A stretch of DNA of 11,746 nucleotides. It comes from Verrucomicrobiota bacterium. Its GTDB lineage: Bacteria > Verrucomicrobiota > Verrucomicrobiia > Limisphaerales > JAFMIX01. The notes beneath the pieces are model-generated. The model was not told the origin of the DNA, searched no databases, and saw only the letters and a list, made by a program, of their open reading frames with translations. Position 1 is the stretch's first letter, and each line of letters opens with the position of its first letter. Positions 1 through 6,408 of the stretch are shown here, in pieces. Where the stretch lies: positions 1 through 11,746 of the forward strand of contig JAPLTZ010000142.1 of the NCBI GenBank assembly GCA_026397895.1, in the 5' to 3' direction. The position numbers were made by a program, and so were the translations under genes.

Positions 1-596
1 ACCCCGAACAACTCACCGTCGCCGAGCAGGAAGGCCGGCGACAGGCGTTCGCTTACGAAAAGTTTTTCCGCGACCGCGTCCCCGGCTTTGCCGACGCGAA
101 CATCATCGGGCTGTCGCACCAGATTGGCGTGCGCGAAACACGGCGCGTCTTTGGCGAATACCGGCTCACGCGCGAGGATTGCCTCGGCGTGGCGCGGTTT
201 GAAGACCGCGTGCTGCTCTGCGGCGCGCCCATCGAAGATCACCGTGCCGCAGCCGGTGGCGGCGAGGAAACCGAGTGGGCTTACGTCCCCGGCGGCGCGG
301 CCTACGACGTGCCGTATCGCACGCTGATTCCGCGCGGGCGCGACGAAATCTGGGTGGCGGGCCGCTGCTTCAGCGCCACGCACTCGGCGCACGCCTCGTG
401 CCGTTCGATGGGGCAGACGATGGCGATGGGCCAGGCCGTCGGCACTGCCGCCTCGCTTTCGCTGGAGCAGAATTGCGGCGCGCGCGAAGTGCCGGCAGGC
501 GAGCTGCAACAGCGACTTCGTGCCGCTGGCGCGATTTTGGAAATGCCCGCCGCAGTCGCCGCCACGGGCAGCGGTGATTGGCGAAAGAATTTATGA
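1..596 (+). CDS. FAD-dependent oxidoreductase, C-terminal part (5' end outside window)
   Basis: The reading frame is open from the left edge (codons from base 3) to TGA at 594-596, giving about 197 C-terminal residues. The order of motifs fits the FAD_oxidored-type flavoproteins. A 'GVRETRRVFGEYRLT' block is followed by an 'AAYDVPYRTLIPRG' block, then 'WVAGRCFSATHSAHASCRSM' and a 'MAMGQAVGTAASL' stretch, which in this family closes the FAD site. The N-terminal dinucleotide-binding Rossmann motif must lie upstream of the window. No signal peptide can be judged. The family oxidises small molecules with FAD, but the substrate cannot be read from this part. The stop overlaps the start of the phosphotriesterase-family gene by four bases, so the two are probably co-translated parts of one catabolic operon. 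The family call is solid; the substrate is unknown. Confidence 0.85.
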   Translation, partial: PEQLTVAEQEGRRQAFAYEKFFRDRVPGFADANIIGLSHQIGVRETRRVFGEYRLTREDCLGVARFEDRVLLCGAPIEDHRAAAGGGEETEWAYVPGGAAYDVPYRTLIPRGRDEIWVAGRCFSATHSAHASCRSMGQTMAMGQAVGTAASLSLEQNCGAREVPAGELQQRLRAAGAILEMPAAVAATGSGDWRKNL

Positions 597-1561
597 GCTT
601 TGTTCGCACAGTGCTTGGCGACATCCCGGCGGCGCAACTCGGCGTGTGCTACGCGCACGAGCACATCATCATTGATCCGAGCTTCACGACGTTGCAGAAC
701 CCGGATTTTATGCTCGACGACGTGGCGGTGGCGGTGGCCGAGCTGGGCGATTTCCGTCGCGCTGGCGGCCGAGCGATGGTGGATTCCATGCCGTGCGACT
801 GCGGTCGCAACGTGACGAAGCTCGCGGCCATCTCGCGCCTCGCGGACGTTCACATCGTCGCGCCGACGGGGTTGCATCTGGCGAAGTATTACGAGCCTTC
901 ACATTGGGGTAATTCCTGCTCGGAAACGGAATTGGCTGCGCTGTTCATCGCCGAAATCGAAACGGGCATCGCGGTGGAAGATTACGCGAATCCGGCATCG
1001 CGCCGACCCACGTCGCACCGCGCAGGCGTCATCAAGATTGCCACGGGCCAGAAAATTTCTCTGCGCGAAGAACGCCTCTTCGCCGCCGCCGCTGTCGCGC
1101 AGCGGAAAACCGGCTGCCCGATTCTCACACACACCGAGCAGGGCGCGCTGGCGCTCGAACAGATTGAGTTGCTCCGGCGGCACGGCGCGGATTTACGGCA
1201 CGTCTGTCTTTCGCACACGGACCGGAAACCAGACGTGGCGTATCATCGCGAGATTCTGGCGAGCGGCGTGAAGGTGGAATTTGACAGCGCATTCCGCTGG
1301 AAGCCGGGTCAGGGCAATCCCACGCTCGACCTTGTTGTCGCCTTGATGGAGGAATTCCCCACGCAGATCATGCTCGGCATGGATGCGGCGCGGCGCGGCT
1401 ATTGGCGGCATTACGGCGGCGGGCCGGGTCTGGATTTTCTGCTGACGACGTTTGCCGGGAATTTGAAGGAGCGCGGCGTGATGGACGCGGTGCTGGCGGG
1501 GATTTTTACCGGCAATCCGGCGGGAACGTTTCAGTTTTGTCCGGGGACGGAAAAGAGTTGA
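593..1561 (+). CDS. Phosphotriesterase-family metal-dependent hydrolase
   Basis: This 322-residue protein has all the metal ligands of the phosphotriesterase (PTE/PHP) TIM-barrel family. H22 and H24 lie in 'CYAHEHIIID', the bridging lysine K148 in 'GVIKIATG', H180 in 'PILTHTEQG', H208 in 'CLSHTDRKPD' and D264 in 'LGMDAARRG'. Such enzymes bind two divalent metals and hydrolyse phosphotriesters, lactones or related esters; most natural members are lactonases or of unknown substrate. I chose ATG 593 over the in-frame TTG 578 because it overlaps the upstream TGA as ATGA and puts the HxH motif at the usual distance from the N-terminus. There is no signal peptide, so it is probably cytoplasmic. Pairing with an FAD oxidoreductase suggests oxidation followed by ring or ester hydrolysis, but this is inference. 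It ends 7 nt before the CCA end of the convergent tRNA, with no visible terminator between. Confidence 0.87.
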   Translation: MSFVRTVLGDIPAAQLGVCYAHEHIIIDPSFTTLQNPDFMLDDVAVAVAELGDFRRAGGRAMVDSMPCDCGRNVTKLAAISRLADVHIVAPTGLHLAKYYEPSHWGNSCSETELAALFIAEIETGIAVEDYANPASRRPTSHRAGVIKIATGQKISLREERLFAAAAVAQRKTGCPILTHTEQGALALEQIELLRRHGADLRHVCLSHTDRKPDVAYHREILASGVKVEFDSAFRWKPGQGNPTLDLVVALMEEFPTQIMLGMDAARRGYWRHYGGGPGLDFLLTTFAGNLKERGVMDAVLAGIFTGNPAGTFQFCPGTEKS

Positions 1562-1568
1562 GGCGGAA

Positions 1569-1644
1569 TGGTGGGCTGGCAGGGACTCGAACCCTGGACC
1601 AATGCCTTAAAAGGGCACTGCTCTACCAACTGAGCTACCAGCCC
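1569..1644 (-). tRNA. tRNA-Lys(UUU) with encoded CCA
   Basis: Read on the minus strand, the cloverleaf is complete. The acceptor stem GGGCTGG pairs with CCAGCCC, TA fills positions 8-9, and the D arm is GCTC/GAGC. The anticodon stem GTGCC/GGCAT holds loop CTTTTAA, so the anticodon is TTT. The variable loop is five bases and the T arm CAGGG/CCCTG holds loop TTCGAGT. The discriminator is A (1572) and CCA is encoded at 1569-1571. The tRNA decodes AAA/AAG lysine codons. Confidence 0.97.
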
Positions 1645-1673
1645 ACGACTTCCGGCGATTCCGAAGGCCGGAA

Positions 1674-1702
1674 AAGCTAAACGACCGCGCCCATCCGCGC
1701 AA
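1674..1702 (-). promoter_or_regulatory. Probable promoter of tRNA-Lys
   Basis: On the minus strand a -35-like TTGCGC (1697-1702) is followed after 17 bp by a -10-like TAGCTT (1674-1679). The expected start, near 1667, leaves a 5' leader of about 22 nt before the tRNA, as a tRNA precursor needs. The element overlaps the last codons of the small secreted protein gene, so the tRNA can be transcribed on its own. Confidence 0.5.
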
Positions 1703-1946
1703 TCATTTTCCGGGGAGACGGGGATTGGTTGACGATTCGCCGGGTTCGTCCGCGTGAATGTCGGTCCGGGGTGCTGCTCATGGCGGAAGTTTCGGCAGGG
1801 GCGGGGATTGTTTCGGAGATGTTCGTCGCGGTGGTGTTGGTGCTGAAGGCAGCTTCGTCGGCGTCGGTCGGGACAATGTTGGTCACGACATCCTGCGCCG
1901 AAACGGTCATCACGGTGAGGGCAATGGTCAGAAGCACAAACTTCAT
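1677..1946 (-). CDS. Small secreted protein of unknown function
   Basis: Starting at ATG 1946 (minus) the frame gives 89 residues. The first 17 or so form a clean signal peptide: MK, a hydrophobic stretch, then 'TVSAQD' with likely cleavage after the alanine. The mature part first has a Thr/Asn/Ala-rich acidic segment (roughly residues 18-58), then an Arg-rich tail of about 30 residues. I recognise no domain. The frame continues upstream to 2045, but that part has no signal-like start, so I prefer 1946. A TTGACG at 1976-1981 lies 17-19 bp before a weak -10 (about 1951-1958), a few bases ahead of the ATG. There is no Shine-Dalgarno sequence. The abrupt change to an Arg-rich tail could mean the 3' half is degraded or frameshifted. 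The signal peptide is the main reason to believe the gene; function unknown. Confidence 0.55.
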   Translation of the reverse strand: MKFVLLTIALTVMTVSAQDVVTNIVPTDADEAAFSTNTTATNISETIPAPAETSAMSSTPDRHSRGRTRRIVNQSPSPRKMIARMGAVV

Positions 1947-2039
1947 CGTTCGTATGTCGCTGATTCGCGCCGAAGCGTCAAATGGATTCTGACAAGGATG
2001 GCTGGTGGCAATGGCCGTCCGGCTGCGTGTTTGCGCTGC

Positions 2040-2068
2040 TGGCAACTTCCGCGCCCGCGTGTTAGCTT
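2040..2068 (+). promoter_or_regulatory. Candidate promoter of the serine protease gene
   Basis: TGGCAA (2040-2045), 17 bp, then TAGCTT (2063-2068), the same -10 hexamer as in the tRNA promoter. The -10 ends 6 nt before the GTG start at 2075, so transcription would begin at or next to the start codon. The -35 match is weak. Confidence 0.4.
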
Positions 2069-2074
2069 CTCCGC

Positions 2075-3160
2075 GTGGTGCAGAAAACCGCAGCCATCAT
2101 TTTCAGCCTCTTGCTCGCCGCTGCGCCGGCGCGGGCGATCATCCTCGCGTCCACCGGCGACCCCGCTTGCAACACCACCGCGCCCGCTGGCACGCTGACC
2201 AACAGCGGCTGGCAATACGAGGGCCGGTGGAACGGCTTCCTCGGCACGCTCATCGCGCCGACGTTTTTCCTCGCCGCCCGGCACGTCGGTGGCAGCACCG
2301 GGCAGGTCTTTGTGCTTAATGGTTTCAATTATCACACCGTCGCCTACGCGGATTCGCCGGACAGCGATCTGCGCGTGTGGCAGGTGGCGGAAACCTTTCC
2401 GGTCTACACGCCGCTGTTCACTGGCACGAACGAAGTCGGGCAACACTGCGTCGTCTTTGGGCGCGGCACGCAGCGCGGCGAGCCCGTCGTCATCAACGGC
2501 CAGACCAACGGCTGGAAGTGGGGCGCGAGCGACGGCGTCCAGCGCTGGGGCGAGAACGACATCGCCAGCATCGAGAACGATCCGACCTACGGCGGCTTGT
2601 TCCGCTGCACATTCGACCGTAGCGCGCCGACCACGAACGAGTGCCATCTCTCCAGCGGCGATTCCAGCGGCGCGATGTTCATCCAGGACGGCGCGACGTG
2701 GAAACTCGCCGGCATCAACCTCGGCGTGGACGGCCCGTTCAGCGCCGACAGTTCCGGCAGCAATGCCTTTCAGGCCGCGATGCTTGACCTGCGCGGTTTT
2801 TACGCCAGCGACGGCACGAACTGGATTTTGATTCCCACGAATTCGCCGACAGAAGAGCCGAGTTCCTTCTACTGCACGCGCGTCTCCACGCAACTCGGCT
2901 GGCTCAACAGCGTGATTCACTTCCAGCCCGGCCCCGACCTGCGCATCACCGCCATCGTGCGCGCCGGTGATGATCTGCAAGTCAGCCTCGCCACCGCCAC
3001 GAACCGCCTCTATCGCCTCGACCGGAGCAGCGACCTCGCCTCCGGCGCGTGGACGAGCGTCACCAACAACCTCGTCGGCGACGGCGGCGTCATGACCGTG
3101 ACCGACACCGGCGCGGGCGATGGTTCGCCGCGCTTCTACCGCGTGCGGCTGAATCCCTGA
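2075..3160 (+). CDS. Secreted trypsin-like (S1-type) serine protease with C-terminal module
   Basis: This 361-residue protein begins with a signal peptide: a lysine, a hydrophobic core, and likely cleavage after 'PARA' at residue 21. The catalytic triad of the chymotrypsin fold is visible. H70 lies in 'FFLAARHVGG' (the TAAHC position), the probable aspartate D98 in 'DSPDSDLRVW', and S197 in 'LSSGDSSGAM' (the GDSGG position). The catalytic domain ends near residue 240. From about residue 285 a separate module of about 75 residues, rich in beta-strand sequence, ends in 'RFYRVRLNP'; I associate such tails with secreted proteins of Verrucomicrobiota, as recollection rather than a search. GTG 2075 and GTG 2078 are both possible starts. 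The enzyme should act in the periplasm or outside the cell; its substrate is unknown. The next gene starts 35 nt downstream but has its own possible promoter. Confidence 0.87.
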   Translation: MVQKTAAIIFSLLLAAAPARAIILASTGDPACNTTAPAGTLTNSGWQYEGRWNGFLGTLIAPTFFLAARHVGGSTGQVFVLNGFNYHTVAYADSPDSDLRVWQVAETFPVYTPLFTGTNEVGQHCVVFGRGTQRGEPVVINGQTNGWKWGASDGVQRWGENDIASIENDPTYGGLFRCTFDRSAPTTNECHLSSGDSSGAMFIQDGATWKLAGINLGVDGPFSADSSGSNAFQAAMLDLRGFYASDGTNWILIPTNSPTEEPSSFYCTRVSTQLGWLNSVIHFQPGPDLRITAIVRAGDDLQVSLATATNRLYRLDRSSDLASGAWTSVTNNLVGDGGVMTVTDTGAGDGSPRFYRVRLNP

Positions 3161-3190
3161 TTGAACTCCGCGCCCGCTTCCGGTTAACCT
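3161..3190 (+). promoter_or_regulatory. Candidate promoter of the GrpE-like gene
   Basis: TTGAAC (3161-3166), 18 bp, then TAACCT (3185-3190). The -10 ends 5 nt before ATG 3196. The -35 begins directly after the protease stop codon, so the short gap between the two genes holds little else. Confidence 0.45.
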
Positions 3191-3195
3191 GCGGC

Positions 3196-4014
3196 ATGAC
3201 TGAACGCCCCGCGCCCGTATTGGCCAAATGGCCGTTTTTCCTCGGCACCGTCCTGCTGCTGGCAGTCGCCGGCTACATTGTCCAGCAAAGCCCGCGCCCG
3301 CTCAACCTCACGCAAGTGCTCCTGCTCGTCAGCGCCGTCGCCGTGGGCGCGCTGCTCGTCGTCGTGCCGTTCGTGCTGGAATATCGCGCCGCGCTCAAGT
3401 TCGCCGAGGCCGACGCGCTCGCCGATGCCGTCGCCCAACTCGACAAACTCCAGACGCTCGCCAAGCAAATCGGCGGTGCCACCGCGCAATGGCAGGATGT
3501 CCAATCCGCCGCCGGCAAGACCGCCGCGAGCGCGAAGGAAATCACCGACCAGATGGCCGTCGAAGTCGCGAACTTCACCGCCTTCATGAAGCAGGCCAAC
3601 GACACCGAGAAATCCGCCCTGCGCCTCGAAGTGGACAAGGCCCGCCGCGCCGAGGGCGAGTGGCTGCAAATCATCGTGCGCCTCCTCGACCACGTTTTTG
3701 CTTTGCATCAGGCTGCTTCCCGCTCCGGCCAGCCGGAGCTGGTCGAGCAGTTGACGCATTTCCAAAACGCCTGCCGCGAAGTCGCCCGCCGCGTCGGCCT
3801 GTTGCCGCTGACCGTCGAGCCGAACGAGCCGTTCGATGGCGAACGCCACAAGCTGCTCGATGCCGAAACCGCCCCCGCCGGCGCGCTCGTCGGCGAGGTG
3901 CTGGCCTGCGGCTACACCTACCAGGGTCGGTTGCTGCGCCCGGCGCTGGTGAAATTGCAGGCCGCCGCGCCCGCCGCGCCCGCCGAAACCGCCGCCGAGC
4001 CGACGCTGCTCTGA
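3196..4014 (+). CDS. Membrane-anchored GrpE-like protein
   Basis: From ATG 3196 the protein has 272 residues. Two hydrophobic segments (about 13-30 and 38-61) predict an N-terminal hairpin in the inner membrane, with the rest on one face. Residues 63-170 are a long charged helix with coiled-coil character. Residues 155-205 look like the short helices of GrpE. The segment 205-254 matches the GrpE beta-domain: 'PFDGERHKLLD' (212-222), then 'GYTYQGRLLRPALVKL' (239-254), as in the GrpE consensus PFDPNxHEAV...GYxxxxRxLRPAMVxV. A short Ala/Pro tail follows. GrpE is the nucleotide exchange factor of DnaK. Here a GrpE-like fold seems tethered to the membrane, and no dnaK or dnaJ lies nearby. Whether it still binds an Hsp70 is unknown. 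It sits 35 nt after the protease gene, so a link to envelope protein quality control is possible but is inference only. Confidence 0.75.
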   Translation: MTERPAPVLAKWPFFLGTVLLLAVAGYIVQQSPRPLNLTQVLLLVSAVAVGALLVVVPFVLEYRAALKFAEADALADAVAQLDKLQTLAKQIGGATAQWQDVQSAAGKTAASAKEITDQMAVEVANFTAFMKQANDTEKSALRLEVDKARRAEGEWLQIIVRLLDHVFALHQAASRSGQPELVEQLTHFQNACREVARRVGLLPLTVEPNEPFDGERHKLLDAETAPAGALVGEVLACGYTYQGRLLRPALVKLQAAAPAAPAETAAEPTLL

Positions 4015-4136
4015 TTCGTCGCCGGAGAAAATCCGACCTGTCCCCACAACTGGTGACTGGGTTTGGTGAAAGAAGCTGCTAGTCTTGCGTCGTTCTCAAC
4101 CGTGTGTGGGTTGAACAACAGCATCGCCTATAAAGC

Positions 4137-4160
4137 AAGGCCGGACGAAAGTCCGGCCTT
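4137..4160. terminator. Bidirectional hairpin terminator after lnt
   Basis: A perfect 10-bp stem (AAGGCCGGAC/GTCCGGCCTT) closes a GAAA tetraloop on the plus strand (TTTC on the minus). It begins 12 nt past the lnt stop codon and is followed on the minus strand by GCTTTAT; on the plus strand by CGCCTTTTCC. Both T-runs are modest. It can serve the converging lnt and 3196-4014 genes. Confidence 0.6.
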
Positions 4161-4172
4161 CGCCTTTTCCGG

Positions 4173-5810
4173 TCAGGCCCGTGGCCGGCGGAACCGTTGC
4201 GCGGCCAGCGCGACCACCGCGATGCCCACGCACGCCCAGCCGAACACGTCGCCATGCCGGTGGTAGAAAGCCGGGGTGCGGATTTCGCCCGGCGCGGGCA
4301 GGGGAATTTCCATCGTGACAAAACCCGCGCCGTAAACGCGGCCGGCTTTGTCATGTAAAACATCCCGGATGCGACCGCGCGAATCAATCCAGCAGGTGAC
4401 GCCGTTGTTGCAGGAGCGCAGGAGCGGCAGGCCGTTCTCCACGGCGCGGAAGACGCCGGCGGCGGCGTGCTGCCATTGCTCGGCGCTCTCGCCGAACCAG
4501 CCGTCGTTGGTGAGGTTGAGGAGAAAATCGGTGTCGTCAGCGGCGTCGCGGGCGAGGTGCGGGAAGACGTCCTCGAAGCAGATGAGCGGGGAGGTTTTCG
4601 CCGAAAGGTTTTCCAGCGCGAACGTCGCGGGCTGCGTGCCCGCCGCGAAGCCGCCGGTGATGGGCGTGAACCATTTCACGAACGGCAGCCAGCGCACGAG
4701 CGGGATGTATTCGCCGAAGATGACGAGGTTGCGCTTGTGGTAGCGCGCGACGAATTCGCCGGCGGGGCTGAAGAGGAACGCGGCGTTGAAGACGTCGTAT
4801 TTCGCGGCGGTCAGGTTGGCCTGCACGTCGTCCGCGCCGAAGATCATCCAGACTCGGTGACGCGCGATGAGGTTGGTGATGGCGGCGTAGTTGGCTTCGT
4901 TGAATTCCGGCAGCGCGGCTTCGGGCCAGACGAGGAGGTCGGTTTCGCTGGCGAGGGCGCGTTCGGAGAGTTCGAGCAACTGCCGGAAGCGGTTGGTGTT
5001 TTCGCTCGTGTCCCAGATCATCGTCTGCGGGATGCTGGGTTGCACGACCGTGACGCGCAGCCAGCGGTCAGGCGGATTGGGTTCGCGCAGCCGGGCGTAG
5101 CCGAACGCGAAAATGCCGACGACTACCGCCAGCGGCAGGATGATTTCCGCCTGCCACGCGAGGCGGCGCGTGGGCTGGCGCACGATGGCGAGGACGGCGT
5201 TGTGGAGCGCGAGCGAAACCCACACGACGAGGAACGACACGCCATAAACGCCGGTGACGGACGCGATCTGGATGAGCGGCGCGAGTTCGTATTGCGACGT
5301 GCCGAGCAGATTCCACGGAAAACCGGAGAGAAAGCGCGACCGCAACAGTTCCAGCGCCACCCACGCCGCCGCGCCGCCGAGCGACCAGCGGAGACGGGCG
5401 GACCAACTCGAAACTCGAAACTCGAAACTCGAAACCAACCAAACCCAAATCGCCGGATACAGCGCGACGTAGGCGCTCAACGCGACCCAGCCGAGGATGG
5501 GAAACCACTTCACCGGAATCAGCAGCAGCCAGTAGAGCGAGGTGAGCGCGAAGGCGAATCCGGCCAGCCAGCCGAGGCGGAAAGCCGCGCCGCCGGATTT
5601 GCCGTGCGCGGCGGCAAGCATGATCGCGGGCGCGATCCACGCGAAGCCGGCGATGCCGGTTTTCGGGAACGCAGCGGCGAGCAGCAGACCGGCGACGACG
5701 GCGAGCAGGCGGCGGCTCCACGGGTTGTGCCAGAAATTTTTCAACGGCGGGAGTTTGCCGCAACGCGGGGCAAAGACAAGTTTCCGCCGGGTGGTCGTAA
5801 AAATTTCCAT
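4173..5810 (-). CDS. lnt: Apolipoprotein N-acyltransferase
   Basis: Lnt adds the third acyl chain to the N-terminal cysteine of lipoproteins in the inner membrane. From ATG 5810 the protein has 545 residues, near the family's usual length. The N-terminal 240 residues hold several membrane helices. The nitrilase-like periplasmic domain follows, with the Glu-Lys-Cys triad in place: E297 in 'WPEAALPEF', K359 in 'RYHKRNLVIFGEYIPL' and C411 in 'PLICFEDVFP', together with the conserved E367 and E413. A last membrane segment lies at about 520-538. Alternative starts are TTG 5825, and a TTG near 5743 that would drop a stretch before the first helix not obviously part of the family. A 7-bp tandem repeat interrupts the membrane domain without breaking the frame. 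The gene diverges from frr with only 37 nt between the two start codons. Confidence 0.94.
   Translation of the reverse strand: MEIFTTTRRKLVFAPRCGKLPPLKNFWHNPWSRRLLAVVAGLLLAAAFPKTGIAGFAWIAPAIMLAAAHGKSGGAAFRLGWLAGFAFALTSLYWLLLIPVKWFPILGWVALSAYVALYPAIWVWLVSSFEFRVSSWSARLRWSLGGAAAWVALELLRSRFLSGFPWNLLGTSQYELAPLIQIASVTGVYGVSFLVVWVSLALHNAVLAIVRQPTRRLAWQAEIILPLAVVVGIFAFGYARLREPNPPDRWLRVTVVQPSIPQTMIWDTSENTNRFRQLLELSERALASETDLLVWPEAALPEFNEANYAAITNLIARHRVWMIFGADDVQANLTAAKYDVFNAAFLFSPAGEFVARYHKRNLVIFGEYIPLVRWLPFVKWFTPITGGFAAGTQPATFALENLSAKTSPLICFEDVFPHLARDAADDTDFLLNLTNDGWFGESAEQWQHAAAGVFRAVENGLPLLRSCNNGVTCWIDSRGRIRDVLHDKAGRVYGAGFVTMEIPLPAPGEIRTPAFYHRHGDVFGWACVGIAVVALAAQRFRRPRA
5405..5435. repeat. Heptamer tandem repeat inside lnt (4.4 copies of AACTCGA)
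   Basis: Four perfect copies of AACTCGA (5405-5411, 5412-5418, 5419-5425, 5426-5432) and a partial copy AAC (5433-5435). On the lnt strand they encode 'VSSFEFRVSSW', located between two membrane helices. The unit is not a multiple of three, so gain or loss of one copy would shift the lnt frame. Confidence 0.95.
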
Positions 5811-5847
5811 TTTCGCGCCGGGCAATGTCTGTTACGGTCATTTCACT

Positions 5848-6408
5848 ATGGCACTCGACGACATCCTATTGGAAGCGGAAGAAAAGATGATCAAGACCGA
5901 GCAGGTCGTGCAGAACGAATTTGCCGCCGTCCGCACCGGCAAGGCTTCGCCCGCGCTCGTGGAGAACATCCAGGTGGAAGTTTATGGCTCGATGATGCGC
6001 ATCCGCGAACTCGCCGGCATCAGCACGCCCGAGCCACGCATGTTGATGATCCAACCATGGGACCAGTCCTCGGTGCAGCCCATCGAGAAGGCCATCCAGA
6101 AGGCGAACATCGGCCTGAACCCGGCGGTGCAGGGCAAGTTCATCCGGCTGGTGCTGCCGGATTTGAGCACGGAGCAGCGCGAGAAATTCTGCAAGGCCTG
6201 CAAGAAGATGGCCGAGGATGGGCGCGTGGCCATCCGCCACGTCCGCCGCGACGCCATGGAACAGGTCAAGAAACACGGCCACGACAGCGGCGTGACCGAG
6301 GACGAGGCGAAGAAGGCCGAGGCCGAGGTGCAGAAGCTCACCGACCAATACACCAAGAAGATTGACGACCACCTCGTGCAGAAGGAAAAGGAAATCATGA
6401 CCGTGTGA
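5848..6408 (+). CDS. frr: Ribosome recycling factor
   Basis: Frr works with EF-G to split the post-termination ribosome. The 186-residue length is typical of the family. Hallmarks are visible: N-terminal 'MALDDILLEAEEKM', 'EFAAVRTGKASPALVENI' with the conserved RTGKASPALV block, 'QPWDQSSVQPIEKAIQKA' with the conserved P-WD...IEKAI pattern, 'IGLNP', and 'HVRRDAMEQVKK' (H131-K142), which carries the tRNA-mimic arginines. The final 40 residues form the long C-terminal helix. ATG 5848 gives the canonical N-terminus; the open frame upstream is the antisense of lnt. No Shine-Dalgarno sequence is seen; a weak TACGGT -10 candidate lies at 5833-5838. The usual neighbours pyrH and tsf are absent here. 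The stop overlaps the next gene's GTG as GTGA, so a proline-rich secreted protein is likely co-translated. Confidence 0.98.
   Translation: MALDDILLEAEEKMIKTEQVVQNEFAAVRTGKASPALVENIQVEVYGSMMRIRELAGISTPEPRMLMIQPWDQSSVQPIEKAIQKANIGLNPAVQGKFIRLVLPDLSTEQREKFCKACKKMAEDGRVAIRHVRRDAMEQVKKHGHDSGVTEDEAKKAEAEVQKLTDQYTKKIDDHLVQKEKEIMTV

Noticed and set aside
578..592. TTG 578 as the start of the phosphotriesterase-family gene
   Set aside because: ATG 593 gives the ATGA overlap and a family-like N-terminus; the extra five residues bring nothing conserved.
1650..1673. Hairpin TTCCGGC/GCCGGAA between the small secreted gene and tRNA-Lys
   Set aside because: It has a 10-base loop and no T-run on either strand, and it overlaps the predicted transcription start of the tRNA, so I do not call it a terminator.
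1402..1680. Plus-strand frame running through the tRNA, ending in a 'GTRTLDQCLKRALLYQLSYQP' type peptide
   Set aside because: This is the familiar false translation of the antisense strand of a tRNA gene, here tRNA-Lys.
1943..2980. A 345-codon minus-strand open frame opposite the serine protease
   Set aside because: It is the antisense shadow of a gene with a signal peptide and an intact catalytic triad, and its translation shows no domain.
4063..4266. A 67-codon plus-strand frame after the GrpE-like gene
   Set aside because: It reads through the terminator hairpin and into the antisense of lnt, and shows no protein-like pattern.
4467..6365. A 632-codon plus-strand open frame across lnt and frr
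   Set aside because: It is antisense to lnt and out of frame with frr, both of which keep all their family motifs. The translation is dominated by Arg, Glu and Gly, as expected from GC-rich antisense frames.
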